NCBI RefSeq assembly: GCF_040361195.1
Contig: NZ_APNE01000015.1
Source of the DNA: Salinisphaera hydrothermalis
GTDB taxonomy: Bacteria; Pseudomonadota; Gammaproteobacteria; Nevskiales; Salinisphaeraceae
DNA: 64,000 nt
Reading direction: 5' to 3' (one strand)
Shown here piece after piece: positions 16,580 to 24,738 of the stretch. Below the pieces are notes generated by a model that saw only the letters and a program-made list of their open reading frames with translations, ran no database searches and was not told where the DNA came from. Every line of letters starts with the position of its first letter. The first letter of the stretch is position 1. Made by a program: the position numbers and the translations under genes.

Positions 16580-17461
16580 ATGCCCGTTCGATTCACGTTG
16601 CGCCAACTGGATATTTTCGCCGCCGTGATGCGGACCGGACAGGTCCGCGCGGCCGCCGATACCCTGCATCTGAGCCAGGCCGCGGTCAGCCAGGCGCTGC
16701 AGGAACTCGCCGAGGCGCTGGATACGCGACTGTTCGAGCGACGGGGACGTGCCATTGTCGCGACGCGAGCCGCGCATCGGCTATTGGCTCTGAGTAACGA
16801 ACCGCGCGCCGAACTCGAGGCGCTCGGGGCCCGATTGCGCGGCGATGCCGATCACGAACTCTCCGGCCCGGTACATATTGCAGCCTCAAGCACGATCGCC
16901 CGCTATCTCTTGCCAGCACCGCTGGCCCGGCTGCTGGGAGATCACCCCGCCCTACGGCCGACGCTGAGCTCGGACAACAGCGCCACGGTCGAGGCATGCG
17001 TGGCCGCGGGCGAGGCCGATCTCGGCTTCATCGAAGGCCCCGCTCAGCGCCCGGATATCCGGGCCGCGCTTTGGCGTACCGACTGGCTGGAGATTATCGG
17101 GCCACCGCGGGCGCCTGCCCGGCTCGATCCGGCGGCGATCCGCGACTGGTCCTGGGTGATGCGCGAAGCCGGTTCTGGCACGCGGGTCGTATTCGAACAG
17201 AGTCTCGCGCTGGCCGGTCTGGAACGGCCGACGGCCGCGCTGGTCGTCGACGACAGCGATGCGCAGGTCCGGGCCGTGGCCGCCGGCGCCGGCCTGGCCT
17301 GCGTGAGCCGGGCGGCCGCCGAGCGCGCCGCGGCGGCCGGCGAGGTGCGTTTCGTGGCTCTCGGCGCGCATGTCTTTGCCCGACCGTTGTGGTCGATACA
17401 ACGCCACGATGCCACGCCCACACCACTCATCGAACGGCTGGTACGAGCGCTTACCGAATAA
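16580..17461 (+). CDS. LysR-family regulator, probably of the divergent anion transporter
   Basis: About 293 residues from the ATG at 16580. The N-terminal helix-turn-helix is at 5-60 (LRQLDIFAAVMRTGQVRAAADTLHLSQ continuing into AAVSQALQELAEAL). The effector domain begins near residue 95 with GPVHIAASSTIARYLLP and belongs to the CysB/CbbR-like PBP2 group. A longer frame from TTG 16544 is possible but lacks a ribosome site. Position divergent from the TDT transporter implies it controls that gene. Effector unknown. Confidence 0.85.
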   Translation: MPVRFTLRQLDIFAAVMRTGQVRAAADTLHLSQAAVSQALQELAEALDTRLFERRGRAIVATRAAHRLLALSNEPRAELEALGARLRGDADHELSGPVHIAASSTIARYLLPAPLARLLGDHPALRPTLSSDNSATVEACVAAGEADLGFIEGPAQRPDIRAALWRTDWLEIIGPPRAPARLDPAAIRDWSWVMREAGSGTRVVFEQSLALAGLERPTAALVVDDSDAQVRAVAAGAGLACVSRAAAERAAAAGEVRFVALGAHVFARPLWSIQRHDATPTPLIERLVRALTE

Positions 17462-17541
17462 CGCCGGTCAGCTGCTGTTCAACCGCGTCCGTTAGCGTCG
17501 GGGGCGTCTCAACGAATTGTCTTTAAACGAGAGGGACGACG

Positions 17542-18234
17542 ATGAACATCAAGACCTCCGCCATTACCGGCCTGACGGCCATCACGCTGGCCGCGAGCAG
17601 CAGCCTCGCGTTCGCCGACAGCAATACTTCGAACTCGGCTCAGCAGGCTACCGTGACCAGCCAGGCCCAGGGCATGTATTCCGCCGATCACCTGCTCGAT
17701 GCGCCGGTTTATGCCAAGGGCAACGACAACGACGCCATCGGCGAAGTCAAAGACGTGCTGCTCGGCAACGGCATGCAGATCCGGTCGTTCGTGGTCGAAA
17801 CCAAGGGCAAGTTCGGCGTGCTCGGCGGCAAAAGCTATGTCGTGTCACCCGATCAGCTAACCGTGCGCACCAAGACCACCGGCAAGGCCACCGAGCCGGA
17901 TTACCGCATCGAACTGAACATGACGCGTAACCAGCTCGGCAAGGAGCCCGTCTATAGCGATTCCTGGTGGACCAACGCCCAGAACCAGGCGGATCAGGCC
18001 TGGCAGGATACGAAGAGCGCCACCTCCAGTGCCTGGACCAAGGTGAAGAACACCACCTCGAATATCGTCAACGGCACGCAGAACAAGGCAGACGATGCCG
18101 CCGACGCGACCAGCAACGCGGCGCACAAGGCGGGCAACAAAATGTCGAACGCGGCTGACGCCGCAGGCGACAAGGCCTCCAACGCCGCGAACGATGCATC
18201 GAATAAGGTCGACAACGCGACCGACAACAACTAA
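17542..18234 (+). CDS. Exported PRC-barrel protein with LEA-like C-terminal repeats
   Basis: 230 residues. A signal peptide (1-25, cleavage after AFA) is followed by a PRC-barrel domain (about 45-130: SADHLLDAPVYAKGND, IGEVKDVLLGNG, VLGGKSYVV). The remainder (about 135-230) is a low-complexity helix built of Ala/Asp/Asn/Lys 11-residue-like units (NKADDAADATSNAAHKAG and similar), as in group-3 LEA or apolipophorin-like proteins. AGGG lies 6 nt before the ATG. It is probably a periplasmic stress or desiccation/osmotic protein; the fusion of the two parts is worth noting. A strong terminator follows. Confidence 0.8.
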   Translation: MNIKTSAITGLTAITLAASSSLAFADSNTSNSAQQATVTSQAQGMYSADHLLDAPVYAKGNDNDAIGEVKDVLLGNGMQIRSFVVETKGKFGVLGGKSYVVSPDQLTVRTKTTGKATEPDYRIELNMTRNQLGKEPVYSDSWWTNAQNQADQAWQDTKSATSSAWTKVKNTTSNIVNGTQNKADDAADATSNAAHKAGNKMSNAADAAGDKASNAANDASNKVDNATDNN

Positions 18235-18275
18235 ATCGAAAACCGCACGTCACGGGCGCTCGACGTCCGCCACGA

Positions 18276-18301
18276 GGGGCCGTTCGCGGCCCCTTTTTTT
18301 G
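18276..18301 (+). terminator. Intrinsic terminator after the PRC-barrel gene
   Basis: GGGGCC, a 6-nt loop and GGCCCC followed by T7, 42 nt after the stop codon: a textbook rho-independent terminator. Confidence 0.9.
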
Positions 18302-18386
18302 TTCACATTCGTCCCGTAACTGACCCCGGGCCCCCGACCGGGCTAGAATAGCGCGCGATTCGGTGACCAGAACGAAGGAGCGGCGG

Positions 18387-19133
18387 ATGAGTCCGCAGAA
18401 CAACAATGGCCGGAGCAGCCTGTTCGGCGCTCTATTCTTCCCGGTGCTGGCCGTGGGCGTATTGATCGTGATCGCGATGCTGGTCATGAGCTTTAGCGGC
18501 AACAAGCGGACGGCGCCCTCGCCGAACGACAACATCCGCCAGCTCAGCTCGTCGACCATGGACACGCTGCGCCAGAAGTACGACCAGCTGGGTGAATCGA
18601 TCGGCAATCCCGACGCGCCGGTCACGGTGCGCGAATTCGGCGACTATCAATGCCCGGCCTGCGGCGCCTTCGAGCCGACCGCGGAGCGCATCCGCAAGGA
18701 ATATGTCGACTCGGGCAAGATCCGCTTCATCTTTTTCGACTTCCCGTTGGCGATGCATCAACACGCCCAGGCGGCAGCGATCGCGGCGCGTTGTGCGGCG
18801 CGCCAGGACAAGTTCTGGCCGTATCACAACCGGCTGTATCACTCGCAGTCGAAATGGGCCGAAAGCTCCGACGCGAGTTCGATGTTTCTCGACCTGGGTG
18901 TCGAGACCGGGCTGGATACCGGCAAGCTCAAGGCCTGCATGAACGATAAGACGCCGTTGCCCACCATCAACCAAGAGCACAAGGCAGGGCAGTTGGTGAA
19001 GCTGCGCGCCACACCGACGGTGCTGGTCGGCAATACCGAGTTCATCGGCGGGCCCAGCTACGACAAGCTCAAGAAGGCGATCGACGACGCGCTGTCGGCC
19101 GCCGGCAGCAACGGAAGCGGTTCCCAGCAATAA
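18387..19133 (+). CDS. Membrane-anchored DsbA-family thiol oxidoreductase
   Basis: 248 residues. A single N-terminal membrane anchor (about 12-36) is followed by a linker and a thioredoxin/DsbA domain from about 70. The redox motif is CPAC (Cys89, Cys92) in REFGDYQCPACGAF, the cis-Pro loop is RATPTVLVG, and a helical insertion lies between. This is the BdbD/'thioredoxin_4' branch, facing the periplasm, where it would oxidise or isomerise disulfides. The ATG at 18387 has GGAG 7 nt upstream, better than the GTG at 18363. It converges on the GTPase gene at 19143. Confidence 0.88.
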   Translation: MSPQNNNGRSSLFGALFFPVLAVGVLIVIAMLVMSFSGNKRTAPSPNDNIRQLSSSTMDTLRQKYDQLGESIGNPDAPVTVREFGDYQCPACGAFEPTAERIRKEYVDSGKIRFIFFDFPLAMHQHAQAAAIAARCAARQDKFWPYHNRLYHSQSKWAESSDASSMFLDLGVETGLDTGKLKACMNDKTPLPTINQEHKAGQLVKLRATPTVLVGNTEFIGGPSYDKLKKAIDDALSAAGSNGSGSQQ

Positions 19134-19142
19134 CCGGTTGGA

Positions 19143-20669
19143 TCAGTCGCGGGGGCCCGCCTCGATCTCGGCCAGTGTGGCCTCGATATCGGCGCGGGCC
19201 GCGGCGGCGCGCTCCTCGTTATCGCGGCCTTTCGCGGCCTCGCGAAACCATCGCGCCAGCCGTTTCTGTCGATCCGACGCCAGCCGATGCACGATGGCGC
19301 CGGCCTTGTCGGCGCCGTCAGCGCTTGCTGCCAGCTCACCCACGTCGCGCGCCGCATGCGTGCGCTCGATGATGGCGCGATAACGGATCAATACCGAATC
19401 CAGCAGAATCCAAGCGAAATTCGGATTTTTCGGCGGCCCCAGCGTGATCCGCCGCCCGCCGCCGATGCGCGCCCCGGCCCGCCCGAGCGAAACACTGAGC
19501 GTGGGCAGCGCGTCGCCCTTGAAGTAGGCCAAGGCACCGCCCACGCCCCCGCCGATCAGCGTGCCAAGACCCAGGGTATGACCGAGCGTCCCCGCATCGA
19601 CCGAGACCCCGGCGCCCGCCCCCACGGCCGCGCCGGCAAAGGTCAGCTGACGTCGGGTCAAACCAAAGCGGCGCCAGGTTTCGTCGTGCGCCAGATCCAG
19701 CCCTTCGCCCACCGGCGACGCGGCCGCCGCGCGCGTATGACGATGCCGATACAGATCCAGCAGCGCATTCGCGGTCTCGCGCTCCAGTTCGGCGATGCGG
19801 GCGTAGTAACGCTGTCCGGCCGTGGCCATCGCGCGCCGCTTGGCCGATTCCGGGGCATCCGTCTCGGCATAATCGGCGTGTTCCCGCAGGCTGAGCGCGC
19901 TGCGTAGAAACGACTGGATACGCTCGGCGGCTTCTTCGCGCCGCTGTTGCCACTCGGCATCCAGCAGCGCAATCGTGGTGTCGAGATGCGCACGATCGCG
20001 TTCGTCGATGCGATTGAGGGCGGCCAGCAGTTCGCGACGCTGGGTATAGCGCGCGGCGAACGCATCGAAAGTCCGTACCAGATTGAACGACTTGCCCAGC
20101 TCGGTCCGCCACGCGTCAGCATAGCGCCCGGGGTCGGCGTCGGTTTCGCGATGATGCGGATTGAGCACCGCGAGCCGTGGCCCGGCCGACAGGCGCAGAA
20201 TCTCGATCTCGGCGATGAAGGCATCGTGCAGTCGCACATCGGGATCGACGACATAGAGCACGCCCGCGCCTTCGATCAACGGTTCCAGCAGCCGGCATTC
20301 GTCGACGAATTCGTCGGTGTCGCGATAACGCGCCACAAAAGCCGCCAACGTATCCGGCCCGGGCCCGCGTTCCGGATCGGCGGCCAATGCCCGGATTGCG
20401 CGCAGCGCCTCGATCGGCTGCTGAAAGCCCGGCGTATCGATAAAGCGCAGCCGCTCGTCGCCGTCCAGCACCAGCGACAGGCGCTGGCAGCGCGTGGTCT
20501 CGCCTGGCTCGGCCGAGATACGGATGATGGCGTCGTCGTCTTCTTCGAGCAGCGTGGCGAGCACCGCCGATTTGCCCATATTCACCTTGCCGACGACGGC
20601 AAAGGTCGGCACGCCGGGCGCGACCCAGGCGATGGCGCGTCCGGATTCGCGATTACGCGGCGGGATCAT
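19143..20669 (-). CDS. DUF3482 family GTPase
   Basis: About 508 residues. The G domain is at the N-terminus: G1 GKVNMGKSA (about 28-36), a Thr-containing G2 region (GETTRC), G3 DTPGFQ, and a G4-like NPHH that deviates from NKxD. The middle is helical (Arg/Glu/Ala rich). A Gly-rich hydrophobic segment (about 365-400, GAAVGAGAGVSVDAG, GGGVGGALAYF) follows and is typical of DUF3482. It overlaps the end of the DUF2868 gene by 17 nt or more, so the pair is coupled. The two families occur together in many proteobacteria; function unknown. The start could also be 20678. Confidence 0.8.
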   Translation of the reverse strand: MIPPRNRESGRAIAWVAPGVPTFAVVGKVNMGKSAVLATLLEEDDDAIIRISAEPGETTRCQRLSLVLDGDERLRFIDTPGFQQPIEALRAIRALAADPERGPGPDTLAAFVARYRDTDEFVDECRLLEPLIEGAGVLYVVDPDVRLHDAFIAEIEILRLSAGPRLAVLNPHHRETDADPGRYADAWRTELGKSFNLVRTFDAFAARYTQRRELLAALNRIDERDRAHLDTTIALLDAEWQQRREEAAERIQSFLRSALSLREHADYAETDAPESAKRRAMATAGQRYYARIAELERETANALLDLYRHRHTRAAAASPVGEGLDLAHDETWRRFGLTRRQLTFAGAAVGAGAGVSVDAGTLGHTLGLGTLIGGGVGGALAYFKGDALPTLSVSLGRAGARIGGGRRITLGPPKNPNFAWILLDSVLIRYRAIIERTHAARDVGELAASADGADKAGAIVHRLASDRQKRLARWFREAAKGRDNEERAAAARADIEATLAEIEAGPRD

Positions 20670-22065
20670 AGGCCGCAACTTCCGTGGCCGGATCGCGCAG
20701 ACCGTCGACGAAGGCGGTCCAGCGCGTCATGTGTTCGGCGTCCGGGGCCGCCGGCATGCCGTCGTGATCGGCCACGATGAGCCAGGTGACCGGCGTGGCG
20801 CGGCCAGCGTGGTCGCGCACCCGGGCCTGCAATCGTGTCGCCGAACGCGGCGACAACGACCAGTCGGATACCACGAGCACCACGTGCCCCGGCGCCGCTG
20901 CGAGCGCACGATCGGCGGCCGCCTCGGCTTCGGCGTCGAGCACGTTCACGCGCTGCGTGGCCTCGGGATTCAGCCGCAGTCGTCGCAGCAGAAAGCCTCG
21001 AATCGCGGTGCCGTCGATATCGTGGCCGCCAACGTCTAGCACGAGCGCGCCATCGGTATTCGACTCCGCCACCGCGCCGCGCTTAACCCCGGCCAATGAG
21101 CGCCACAGCGCGCGATGTCGTGGCGCCTGAAAATCCAGGCGGGCCAGTGCCCAGCGCTCGCGTGCGGCGAACAGCGCGATCAAAAGCAGGCGCGGCAGCG
21201 CGCCCCAGACCAGCACTGTCATCACCAGAAATCGCCACCACGCCCCGGCGACGGCACCGCCCGGCGGGCGCTGACCGGCCGCACCGGACAAACGGCTGGC
21301 ACGCACAGTGGCCGCATCCGGCACCGCAGCGGACCAGACCCCGGCCCAGGGCGCGGCCAGCGTGCTGACCGCGGTTTCCATCAGGCCGTTGTTGTCCGGT
21401 GTGGCTTCCCAGTAGAACCGCACGTCGAAGATCATCAGGCTGATCACAAAAGCCAGCACCACACCCAGCGAGAATCCCAGGCCGCCCCACTGCATCAGCC
21501 GAGCCGTACGGGCGGTCGCGGCCTCACGGGCTGCCCGCGAATCCGAAAACGCCTGCGCCCAGCGCGCCAGATTCCGGTCCCCCGCCAGGCGCGCGGCTGC
21601 CGGCCGCAACAACACCTGCATCAACCACGGGACACCGCTTCGACTCGCAACCAGCCGTAGCCCGGTCAGCAGCACAAAGCCTGCCCAGGGCAGCGCCACG
21701 GTCAGTCCGACGAAGATCACCACATGAACTCGCTGGCCGTTGCCCAGACACAAGCCCCAGGCCACGCCGGCGCCGATCAGCCCCAGACCCAGAATCAAGG
21801 CCCAGCGCAGGCCATCGACCAGCCGCGCCCAGGCCTGGCTCGGCCAGATCCGCTGTGATTCGCGCGCCCTGCGCTCGGCCAGCCATAGTCGCAGCCCGGG
21901 CGCACGGCGCCGATCCTCCGGCAAGCCCGCCAGCTGCGGACGGATGTCGCGCGCGAAAATCAGACGCTCACGCTCGTCCACGCGTTCGCTCGCCGCCAGT
22001 ACGGCCTCGAAGTCCAGCAGATCGGCGAGCCGCCAGCGCGGGCGTGGCGTTCGGGAACTCTTCAT
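20653..22065 (-). CDS. DUF2868 membrane protein
   Basis: 470 residues. Four hydrophobic helices are visible: about 88-108, 114-140, 195-220 and 283-305. The C-terminal 150 residues look like a soluble nucleotide-binding-type fold, with VLDVGGHDIDGTAIRG and GHVVLVVSDWSLSP strands but no P-loop. This layout fits DUF2868, whose genes precede DUF3482 GTPase genes; here the two overlap. A membrane-associated GTPase module of unknown purpose is the best description. Its start lies 10 nt from repeat element A. Confidence 0.78.
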   Translation of the reverse strand: MKSSRTPRPRWRLADLLDFEAVLAASERVDERERLIFARDIRPQLAGLPEDRRRAPGLRLWLAERRARESQRIWPSQAWARLVDGLRWALILGLGLIGAGVAWGLCLGNGQRVHVVIFVGLTVALPWAGFVLLTGLRLVASRSGVPWLMQVLLRPAAARLAGDRNLARWAQAFSDSRAAREAATARTARLMQWGGLGFSLGVVLAFVISLMIFDVRFYWEATPDNNGLMETAVSTLAAPWAGVWSAAVPDAATVRASRLSGAAGQRPPGGAVAGAWWRFLVMTVLVWGALPRLLLIALFAARERWALARLDFQAPRHRALWRSLAGVKRGAVAESNTDGALVLDVGGHDIDGTAIRGFLLRRLRLNPEATQRVNVLDAEAEAAADRALAAAPGHVVLVVSDWSLSPRSATRLQARVRDHAGRATPVTWLIVADHDGMPAAPDAEHMTRWTAFVDGLRDPATEVAAYDPAA

Positions 22066-22074
22066 GCCGCCATT

Positions 22075-22361
22075 CTAGGGCGTGTTGAGGTTTCGTGTGA
22101 GTCCGCGCCAAGCGCTGTTTTGCGGCAAGACGAGGCGTAGCGAACGTGGCGTAGTGGGCCTACGCGAGAGAGCGACAACGCTGGATTGCCGCAAAACAGC
22201 GCTTGTCCCGAAGGGTTGGGCCGCCCAAAAAATTAACCAGGGGCGCCCGGCCGCGTTGCGAGTCTGGGTCGTGGCACGCCACGACGCGGCGACTCGCGCC
22301 TTGCCGGACACGATTTGCGGACGCCAACGCGGCGCTCGCACGATACCTCAACACGCCCTAG
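22075..22361. repeat. Structured terminal-inverted-repeat element, copy A (287 bp)
   Basis: It begins and ends with CTAG. The first and last 26 nt are inverted repeats of each other with two mismatches (TAGGGCGTGTTGAGG core). Inside, AAGCGCTGTTTTGCGGCAA (22110-22128) is perfectly complementary to 22186-22204. Nested between them is a GCGTAG/CTACGC hairpin (22149-22165). A second hairpin in the right half uses GTCGTGGC/GCCACGAC near 22270. No protein is plausible. It lies between divergent DUF2868 and moaA genes and looks like a MITE or other non-autonomous element. Confidence 0.8.
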
Positions 22362-22420
22362 GGTCTGTTGAGGTTTCGTGCGGGTCCGCGCCGAGTGCCA
22401 TTTTGTGCGCGGGCCGGCCG
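22358..22420. repeat. Truncated repeat element, copy B, sharing CTAG with copy A
   Basis: The CTAG that ends copy A also starts a second left end (CTAGGGTCTGTTGAGGTTTC), followed by the family sequence for about 50 nt. It then diverges into unrelated DNA with no right end. So an old copy was truncated, or copy A inserted at or into the end of copy B. The right limit given is approximate. Confidence 0.65.
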
Positions 22421-22571
22421 TCATACGCGCCGTACCGGGCGCGATCAGGCCCCATCAAACGAATCGAAATCCCTCAAAGACGCGATATACCGACGTAATA
22501 ACGATCTGACGCGTCAAGAAAACTCGGGTCGCTCGGCAAATCGCACATCGACCGATGTTATTCTCTGGCCC

Positions 22572-23606
22572 ATGTCGACGCTTACCGACACACGCAGCCG
22601 GCCGTTGCGCGATCTCCGCATTTCGCTGACGGATCGCTGCAACTTCCGCTGTACTTACTGCATGCCGCGCGAGCTGTTCGGGGCCGAGCATCTGTTTCTG
22701 CCACGCCGCGAACTGCTGGATTTCGACGAGATCGAGCGCATTGCCCGGATTGCCGCCGGCCTCGGCGTCACCAAACTGCGGCTCACCGGCGGCGAGCCGC
22801 TGCTGCGCCGCGATATCGACGTGTTGATCCGCCGGCTGGCGGCGATCGACGGCATCGACGATATCTGTCTGACCACGAACGGCTCCCTGCTGACCAAACA
22901 ACGCGCGCACGAATTGAAGGCCGCGGGCATAAATCGCGTGACGCTCAGCCTCGACGCGATCGACGACGAGCGTTTCATGGCGATCAACGACGTCGGTTTT
23001 CCGGCCGCGAAAGTGCTGGAGGCGGTCGATCATGCCGTGGCCGCGGGCCTGACGCCGGTCAAGGTCAACTGCGTGATCCAGCGCGGCGTGAACGACGACC
23101 AAATCCTGCCAATGGCCGAGGCCTTCCGGCACACGGGCGTCGTGCTGCGCTTCATCGAGTACATGGACGTCGGCACCTCCAACGGCTGGCGGCTCGACGA
23201 CGTCGTGCCCGCGCGCGAGATCCTCGACACGCTGCGCTCGCGCTACGGCCTGACCCGGCAACCGGCCGGCCAGCCGGGCGAAACCGCCAACCGCTGGCAT
23301 TACGATGACGGCGCCGGCGAGATCGGCGTTATTGCATCGGTTTCCATGCCGTTCTGCGGCGGCTGTACCCGCGCCCGCCTGTCGGCGATCGGCGAACTGT
23401 ATACCTGCCTGTTCGGCGTGCACGGCCACGACCTGCGCACCCCGTTACGCTCGGGCGCCAGCGATGCCGACATCGCCGCCCAGCTCGCCGGCATCTGGCA
23501 CGCGCGCGACGATCGCTATTCCGAGCAGCGCGGCGAAGAAACCGCCCAGCGATCGCGTAGCGGCGATGCCGACGGCCGGGTCGAGATGTCCTATATCGGC
23601 GGCTGA
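22572..23606 (+). CDS. moaA: GTP 3',8-cyclase MoaA
   Basis: 344-residue radical SAM enzyme that starts molybdenum-cofactor synthesis by converting GTP to 3',8-cyclo-7,8-dihydro-GTP. The N-terminal radical-SAM cluster is CNFRCTYC (Cys23, 27, 30) and the SAM-binding LTGGEPLLR is at 71-79. The second cluster is bound by Cys262, Cys265 and Cys279 (PFCGGCTRARLSAIGELYTC). The essential C-terminal GG tail is kept (SYIGG). I use the ATG at 22572; the longer frame upstream runs into repeat copy B. The last 16 nt overlap the 3' end of the convergent trmO gene. Confidence 0.96.
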   Translation: MSTLTDTRSRPLRDLRISLTDRCNFRCTYCMPRELFGAEHLFLPRRELLDFDEIERIARIAAGLGVTKLRLTGGEPLLRRDIDVLIRRLAAIDGIDDICLTTNGSLLTKQRAHELKAAGINRVTLSLDAIDDERFMAINDVGFPAAKVLEAVDHAVAAGLTPVKVNCVIQRGVNDDQILPMAEAFRHTGVVLRFIEYMDVGTSNGWRLDDVVPAREILDTLRSRYGLTRQPAGQPGETANRWHYDDGAGEIGVIASVSMPFCGGCTRARLSAIGELYTCLFGVHGHDLRTPLRSGASDADIAAQLAGIWHARDDRYSEQRGEETAQRSRSGDADGRVEMSYIGG

Positions 23607-24370
23607 CCAGCCACGATTTCACGGATCTCGACCACGCCCGGCGCTTCGCGCGCGTCGACCTTAAACCGTACATCCACATCGCGCAGCGCCACGCCGTACA
23701 CGCGATCGGCATCGTCCTGTCGATAGGCCGGGCGCGGATCCTGGGCCAGCACTTGCTCGATCAGCGCTTTCAGCGATTCACCGTCTGTGCGCGACGCCAA
23801 CGCCTGCGCGGCCTCCGGCCGCCAGCGCACCGCTAATAACCCGGGCGCCGCGGGCGCCAGTTCGGCGCGGGCGTCGGCGCAAGCGTCCGCCCACGGCAAG
23901 TACGGTTTGATATCCACGATCGGCGTCCCCGACACCAGATCGTGCCCGCCAATCAACAGATGCGTGCGAGCGCTCTGCGCAGCCCCGGCCCCGGGCTGCG
24001 GCCACGGCGGCGGCCCCGGACGGACCGTCGTGGCCACGTCCAGCAACCGCACCACGGACAACCCGAGCCGATTCGGCCGATGCGTGCTGCGGGTCGCGAA
24101 TACGCCGACGCGCCGATTGCCGCCCAGCCGCGGCGGGCGCACCCGTGCCCGCCAGGTCGGCGGGCTGCGATCGAAAACGAAGCTCAGCCAAAGATGGCTG
24201 TACGCCGTGAGCCCCTCGACCGCGAGCGGATCGTCGTAAGGATCCAACAGGCTCACGATACCGCGCGCCGCCTCGACCAGCCCGGGCTGGCGCGGCACGC
24301 CGAACTTGTCACGATAATCGCTGGCGACCACGCCGATCGGCGTCAGGGAGAACGGCGGGGTTTCGTTCAT
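23591..24370 (-). CDS. trmO: tRNA t6A37 N6-methyltransferase TrmO (TsaA/YaeB family)
   Basis: 259 residues. The beta-barrel SAM-binding domain occupies about 8-150: PIGVVASDYRDKFGVPRQPGLV, SHLWLSFVF and the signature GVFATRSTHRPNRLGLSVVRL. A C-terminal domain (about 180-259) completes an E. coli TrmO-like length. It methylates N6 of threonylcarbamoyladenosine 37 in tRNA-Thr. The ATG is at 24370 (MNETPPFSL); the upstream extension is repeat-derived. Its stop lies inside the moaA 3' end (16-nt tail-to-tail overlap), so the two convergent messages are complementary there. Confidence 0.93.
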   Translation of the reverse strand: MNETPPFSLTPIGVVASDYRDKFGVPRQPGLVEAARGIVSLLDPYDDPLAVEGLTAYSHLWLSFVFDRSPPTWRARVRPPRLGGNRRVGVFATRSTHRPNRLGLSVVRLLDVATTVRPGPPPWPQPGAGAAQSARTHLLIGGHDLVSGTPIVDIKPYLPWADACADARAELAPAAPGLLAVRWRPEAAQALASRTDGESLKALIEQVLAQDPRPAYRQDDADRVYGVALRDVDVRFKVDAREAPGVVEIREIVAGQPPI

Positions 24371-24408
24371 CGGCAGTGCGTCGAGCGATCGGAGCGTGTG
24401 TCGGCAGT

Positions 24409-24656
24409 CTAGGGTCTGTTGCCACTTCGTACGAGTCCGTGCCCGGTGCGCCATGAAAATCGACTCGGTACGGCAAGACGAGGCGAAACGAACGCAGAGT
24501 GGCGGAACGAACCCACGCGAGAGCGCACCCACGCTGTATAGCCGCCGTGTCGTCAATTCGTGGGCGCTTGTTCCGTCGGGTTAGGCCGTCTATGAAAACT
24601 AACCAGGGGCGCCCTGCGGCGTTGCGAATCCGGGTCGTGGCACGAAACGGCAACAG
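24409..24656. repeat. Structured terminal-inverted-repeat element, copy C (about 250 bp)
   Basis: The left end CTAGGGTCTGTTGCC with an ACTTCGT continuation pairs with the right end ACGAAACGGCAACAG. Family blocks are recognisable inside (GGCAAGACGAGGCG; GGGCGCTTGTTCC; ACCAGGGGCGCCC). It lacks most of the right-hand hairpin of copies A and D. The central hairpin keeps pairing with different bases (GTGG/CCAC). It sits between divergent trmO and ybaK. Confidence 0.7.
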
Positions 24657-24738
24657 CGCCGGAGGCCGTATGCCGGGCTCGCGAGCGCCGGGCCGCGGCG
24701 CTACCATCACCAACCGTCCAGTCGTCGGAGCCGTCGTC

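Noticed and set aside
22368..22571. An N-terminal extension of MoaA
   Set aside because: It runs back through repeat copy B and has no similarity to MoaA. The ATG at 22572 gives the normal length.
24499..24738. An N-terminal extension of YbaK
   Set aside because: It is a translation of repeat copy C. The GTG at 24739 gives the normal family start.
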